From positions 806,001 to 870,000 of the forward strand of contig NZ_JADIKF010000040.1 of the NCBI RefSeq assembly GCF_016904945.1: a stretch of DNA of 64,000 bases, read 5' to 3'. The DNA comes from Dyella mobilis (GTDB lineage: Bacteria > Pseudomonadota > Gammaproteobacteria > Xanthomonadales > Rhodanobacteraceae). The notes beneath the pieces were generated by a model that made no database searches, was not told the origin of the DNA, and saw only the letters and a program-made list of their open reading frames with translations. Shown here in pieces: positions 61,273 to 64,000 of this stretch (positions within the stretch are counted from its first letter, which is position 1; each line of letters begins with the position of its first letter). A program made the position numbers and the translations under genes.

Positions 61273-62694
61273 TCACGACCCGTGCGCCACCACAAAATCG
61301 GCAATCATTATCAGCACAACCGGCGACACGGTCTCCTCAAGGCTGGCGGATTCCGCCGGCGTGCCGATTTTGGCCGTCTGAAACAGGTGGTTGATGCCTG
61401 GAAGCTCGACAATCGTCGCATCCGGGTTGCCCTTCAAAGCTGCCTTGATGGAAGGCAAATTGTCTTCCGGCGGCACGTAGAGATCGCGGCTGCCATCGAG
61501 CACAAGCACCGGTGTCCGGAGCGCGCGAAGCGTCGGGATGGGATCGTAGTTGAAGGCCTGCCGCGCCCAGGGGCTGGTGACTTGGTGGGCAAACGCGTCT
61601 GCATTTTCGGGTCGAATCAGCTTGTCGGCAACGCCTTTTGCAATATCTGCCTTGGCCACTGAGAGCGCTGCCTGGTTGTCGGCCGCGCTCGCAAGATCGG
61701 CATAGAGCTTGTTGAAAAAAGCACTTCGCTCGGCAATTTGCTCCTCGGGAACGCCGGATGCCCTGGCAATGCGGGAGTCCTGCACATTCAAAAGTCGACC
61801 GATGCGCATACCCGGCCCGGCCATAAGTACGACGAATCGCGCTGCCGGATTGCGAACGGCGATCATCGGTGCGATCGCGCCACCCTCCGAGTGGCCGATA
61901 AGGCCGATGTGCTTCGCATCGATCTCGGGGCGCGACATCAGAAAGGCCATGGCCGCTTCGGCATCGGAGGCGAAGTCGGGGATGGTCGCCGTGGCAAAGT
62001 CGCCACCCGACTGACCGACACCTCGCTTGTCGTAGCGCAACACAGCTATGCCGCGACGATTGAGGGCATCGGCGAGCACCAGAAACAGTTTGTGGCCGAA
62101 TAGGGTTTCGTCACGCGTTTCCGGCCCGCTGCCGCCGATCAGCACCACAGCCGGAAAAGGGCCGCTGCCGTCGGGCACGCTGAGCGTACCGGCCAGCTTT
62201 ATCCCCGCCGAGGCATTGTCGAAGATGACCTGTTGCTGCCGGTAAGGGCGTGGGCCGGCGGCAATGGCTTCTTCTTGCGGACGTTTGGGAGGCGCGGCAT
62301 CCGACGCCTTACCCGTCATCCGGGTGAGGAAGAGCGGCATGGTGGCGCCTTGCTTCCAGGTTCCCACCCAGCCTTTTTTGCCAGCGTCCCAATGTCCCTG
62401 ATAAGCGGCGCCGAGCTTTGGAAGGGTGAAACTCAACTGGTCGGCATCTGTTACGACATCCGCGGCAGATAGAACAAAGCTTCCCTGATCGGGACTTTCG
62501 AGCGTTGCCTGGTAGTGCCCTGCCCCATCTTTGGCCACGTGCACCACGATGTGATACTGGCCAGCCAGGAGCCCGCCCCAATCACCGGCGGCGTCTTCGG
62601 CCGAGACCGCGCCGACCGCCAGCGCCAACAGGCTGCCGACAGCAAACAGGCGTTTTGCCACCGATCGTTTCGTACCATGCGTATTCAAGGTCAT
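61273..62694 (-). CDS. exported alpha/beta hydrolase with N-terminal beta domain
   Basis: A 473-residue protein with a signal peptide (LLALAVGAVSAED). Residues about 35-130 form a small lipocalin-like or beta-rich domain, followed by an alpha/beta hydrolase: oxyanion GGSGPETRDE, nucleophile Ser in IGHSEGGAIAP, Asp in LDGSRDLYVP and His in PGINHLFQ. Similar proteins are annotated as dipeptidyl aminopeptidase/acylaminoacyl-peptidase-like hydrolases; substrate unknown. Divergent from the ECF sigma gene, 115 bases away. Confidence 0.9.
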   Translation of the reverse strand: MTLNTHGTKRSVAKRLFAVGSLLALAVGAVSAEDAAGDWGGLLAGQYHIVVHVAKDGAGHYQATLESPDQGSFVLSAADVVTDADQLSFTLPKLGAAYQGHWDAGKKGWVGTWKQGATMPLFLTRMTGKASDAAPPKRPQEEAIAAGPRPYRQQQVIFDNASAGIKLAGTLSVPDGSGPFPAVVLIGGSGPETRDETLFGHKLFLVLADALNRRGIAVLRYDKRGVGQSGGDFATATIPDFASDAEAAMAFLMSRPEIDAKHIGLIGHSEGGAIAPMIAVRNPAARFVVLMAGPGMRIGRLLNVQDSRIARASGVPEEQIAERSAFFNKLYADLASAADNQAALSVAKADIAKGVADKLIRPENADAFAHQVTSPWARQAFNYDPIPTLRALRTPVLVLDGSRDLYVPPEDNLPSIKAALKGNPDATIVELPGINHLFQTAKIGTPAESASLEETVSPVVLIMIADFVVAHGS

Positions 62695-62809
62695 GACCCT
62701 CTGCAGAACGCCGGATTGGCGTCAGACTTGCAGTCGCGGTCCGGATACGGGTCTTACAGTTCGGGCTACGAATTTTTTTGTCGCCTGCCTTGTAAGAAAA
62801 TCCAGGCCC

Positions 62810-63334
62810 ATGCGACTAAGGCCCCAAAGGGATGGGATACCAACAGCCGTGTTGAACCTGGAAGAGATCGTCGACAAATACGCCGGCATGGTCCGCCGCA
62901 TTGCGACGGTCTACGAGCGCCATCCCGACCGGATCGACGATCTCGTGCAGGAAGTCTGGCTGGCGGTCTGGCAGGCACTGCCGCGCCTGGACCACCCTTC
63001 GATGCTCAAGCCTTATATCGCCCGCATCGCCCAGAACATCTGTGTCACCCACGTGCGCCGCGCACTGGTGCGCAAGGACGAGCCCCTGGCTGAGGGCATT
63101 CCAGATGGGTCCATGCCTGTCGACGAGGCCACCGACCACGCCAGGCAACTGGCCCGCCTCACCGCGGTGATACGGCAATTGCCTGAGCCGTTGAAGGCCG
63201 TCGCAGGCCTGTATCTGGAAGAGATACCGATCAAGGACATCGCGACGATCCTGGGTATCAGCGAAAGCAATGCGTCCGTACGACTGCATCGCGCCAAAAC
63301 ATTTATCCGGTTGAACTTCGGAGCCGTGCCATGA
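62810..63334 (+). CDS. ECF-type RNA polymerase sigma factor
   Basis: About 174 residues. Region 2 is clear (IVDKYAGMVRRIATVYERHPDRIDDLVQEVWLAVWQ, core DDLVQEVW) and region 4 ends with DIATILGISESNASVRLHRAKTF, so it is a group IV sigma factor. The start is uncertain: ATG 62810 or GTG 62849, the latter giving the more usual N-terminus; upstream in-frame starts are unlikely. The stop overlaps the next gene's start (ATGA), implying translational coupling with its likely anti-sigma partner. Confidence 0.9.
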   Translation: MRLRPQRDGIPTAVLNLEEIVDKYAGMVRRIATVYERHPDRIDDLVQEVWLAVWQALPRLDHPSMLKPYIARIAQNICVTHVRRALVRKDEPLAEGIPDGSMPVDEATDHARQLARLTAVIRQLPEPLKAVAGLYLEEIPIKDIATILGISESNASVRLHRAKTFIRLNFGAVP

Positions 63335-63921
63335 GCGAACCGTCGCAAACTGATCCTTTCGCCGCGCTTTGGCAATCCGCGCCCCAACCGGATACCCGGC
63401 AGCTCATGCGGGACCTGCAGCGATGGCAGAGCGCGCAACGCTGGCACCAGCGAATGCTCATCGCCATTATCTGCGGCATTGCGTTGTTTCTGGTTTTCGA
63501 GGAGACCACCCGGTGGTCCGGTACGCATGGGCTTATCAGCGTGCTGTGGATTGCCTTTGTTGCCGGTGCGCTCGGATACCAACGCCTGCGCTGCCGCGCC
63601 GTGGACCCGCTCGACCTCAATACGGTTACCCTTCTGAAGCGCATGATCGCCCGGGCAAAGCGGGGACTCTTCCAGGCGCGCTGTCTTTATCTGGGCACGC
63701 CACTGGGTGCCGTAGCGGGAGCGGTTCTGATGCGGGTGCTGGCACCAGGGACAGCGCCGGGTGGACACATCGCCCAACCCAGTCTGGCGATGGTTCCACC
63801 GCTCGCAAGCCTGCTAGCGCTGGCCGCCATGATCATCGCTGGCCTCGTGCTGGCTCGCGCCAGGCGGCGCCAACTCCGGGAGCTCACAGCGAAGCTGAAG
63901 TCGCTGGAAGAAAATTTGTAA
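63331..63921 (+). CDS. membrane protein coupled to the ECF sigma factor (putative anti-sigma)
   Basis: A 196-residue protein with a soluble N-terminal part (1-40), about four transmembrane helices and a basic helical C-terminus (RARRRQLRELTAKLKSLEENL). It overlaps the sigma gene by 4 bases (ATGA). Position suggests an anti-sigma factor that holds the sigma factor at the membrane. I see no zinc-binding HxxxCxxC, so it is not a ZAS-type anti-sigma. Confidence 0.75.
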   Translation: MSEPSQTDPFAALWQSAPQPDTRQLMRDLQRWQSAQRWHQRMLIAIICGIALFLVFEETTRWSGTHGLISVLWIAFVAGALGYQRLRCRAVDPLDLNTVTLLKRMIARAKRGLFQARCLYLGTPLGAVAGAVLMRVLAPGTAPGGHIAQPSLAMVPPLASLLALAAMIIAGLVLARARRRQLRELTAKLKSLEENL

Positions 63922-63989
63922 GAAATACCCAGTGACGGCGACTTTGATTCCGACGGCACAGGCCAGCACAGGTCGGTCCGGCATCCACA

Positions 63990-64000
63990 CCTGGAGGAAT
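63990..64000 (+). promoter_or_regulatory. ribosome binding site at the window edge
   Basis: CTGGAGGAAT ends the window, 69 bases after the membrane-partner gene stop. A further gene of the sigma operon probably begins just beyond. Confidence 0.5.

Overview
The window is high-GC chromosomal DNA (64 kb) from a gammaproteobacterium of the Lysobacterales/Xanthomonadales type. A Rhodanobacteraceae (Dyella/Luteibacter/Rhodanobacter-like) source is my inference. It rests on a FabV-type enoyl-ACP reductase, many exported peptidases, an OprB-type porin gene, several c-di-GMP proteins and the GC-rich codon use. I see no rRNA, tRNA, CRISPR array, insertion sequence or prophage. I support 65 protein-coding genes and one frameshifted gene, in short transcription units that are often divergent or convergent, many ending in strong hairpins.

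Layout. 1-6.6 kb: end of a Spy/CpxP-like gene, an alpha/beta hydrolase, an orphan ExbD, a methyltransferase, a 2OG-Fe dioxygenase, a PF04185 phosphoesterase, and a divergent LysR/SDR pair with a 7-5-7 operator-like dyad. 6.7-16.4 kb: a ferritin-like/ferredoxin/double-CDGSH protein, fabV, a DeoR-type regulator divergent from nudK with three helically phased repeats between them, an exported YncE-like propeller with an exported creatininase-family protein, a cupin, a ybiI-type zinc finger, a metaxin-like GST and a GIY-YIG-like protein. 16.4-19.8 kb: the most interesting locus. A tetrapyrrole-methylase-fold protein carries the catalytic residues of the fungal peptide-backbone N-methyltransferase OphMA at a constant one-residue offset. 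It is followed by a 124-residue protein with a compact helical N-terminus and a Pro-rich/acidic/Ser-Asn-rich tail, then by a TPR-GGEEF protein 8 bases later. I read the first two as a split borosin RiPP system (separate methyltransferase and precursor).

19.8-36.3 kb: SPFH protein, degenerate AroQ-like protein, membrane-anchored Mrr-like nuclease, lipoprotein, a tautomerase/TetR pair with a clear operator, a sigma-54 promoter in front of a 50-residue membrane protein and an NlpC/P60 peptidase, a transmembrane GGDEF protein, an abundant-looking exported protein, ygiB-ygiC, a small outer-membrane barrel and thpR. 36.5-56 kb: exported hydrolases (prolyl oligopeptidase, M4 protease, trypsin-like protease, M13 peptidase), an MHYT-GGDEF-EAL protein, DoxX, an OprB porin broken at an A6/T6 run, duplicated small membrane proteins and a duplicated DUF4303 protein. 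56-64 kb: small membrane and hypothetical proteins, an EEP nuclease-like protein, a GST, an exported hydrolase and an ECF sigma factor overlapping a membrane partner; the window ends just after a ribosome binding site.

How genes work together: the borosin pair should make an N-methylated peptide; three c-di-GMP enzymes lie within about 25 kb; the exported peptidases suit a soil or plant-associated degrader. All functional calls are from reading the sequence, without database searches; starts were chosen from visible Shine-Dalgarno sequences, signal peptides and domain boundaries.
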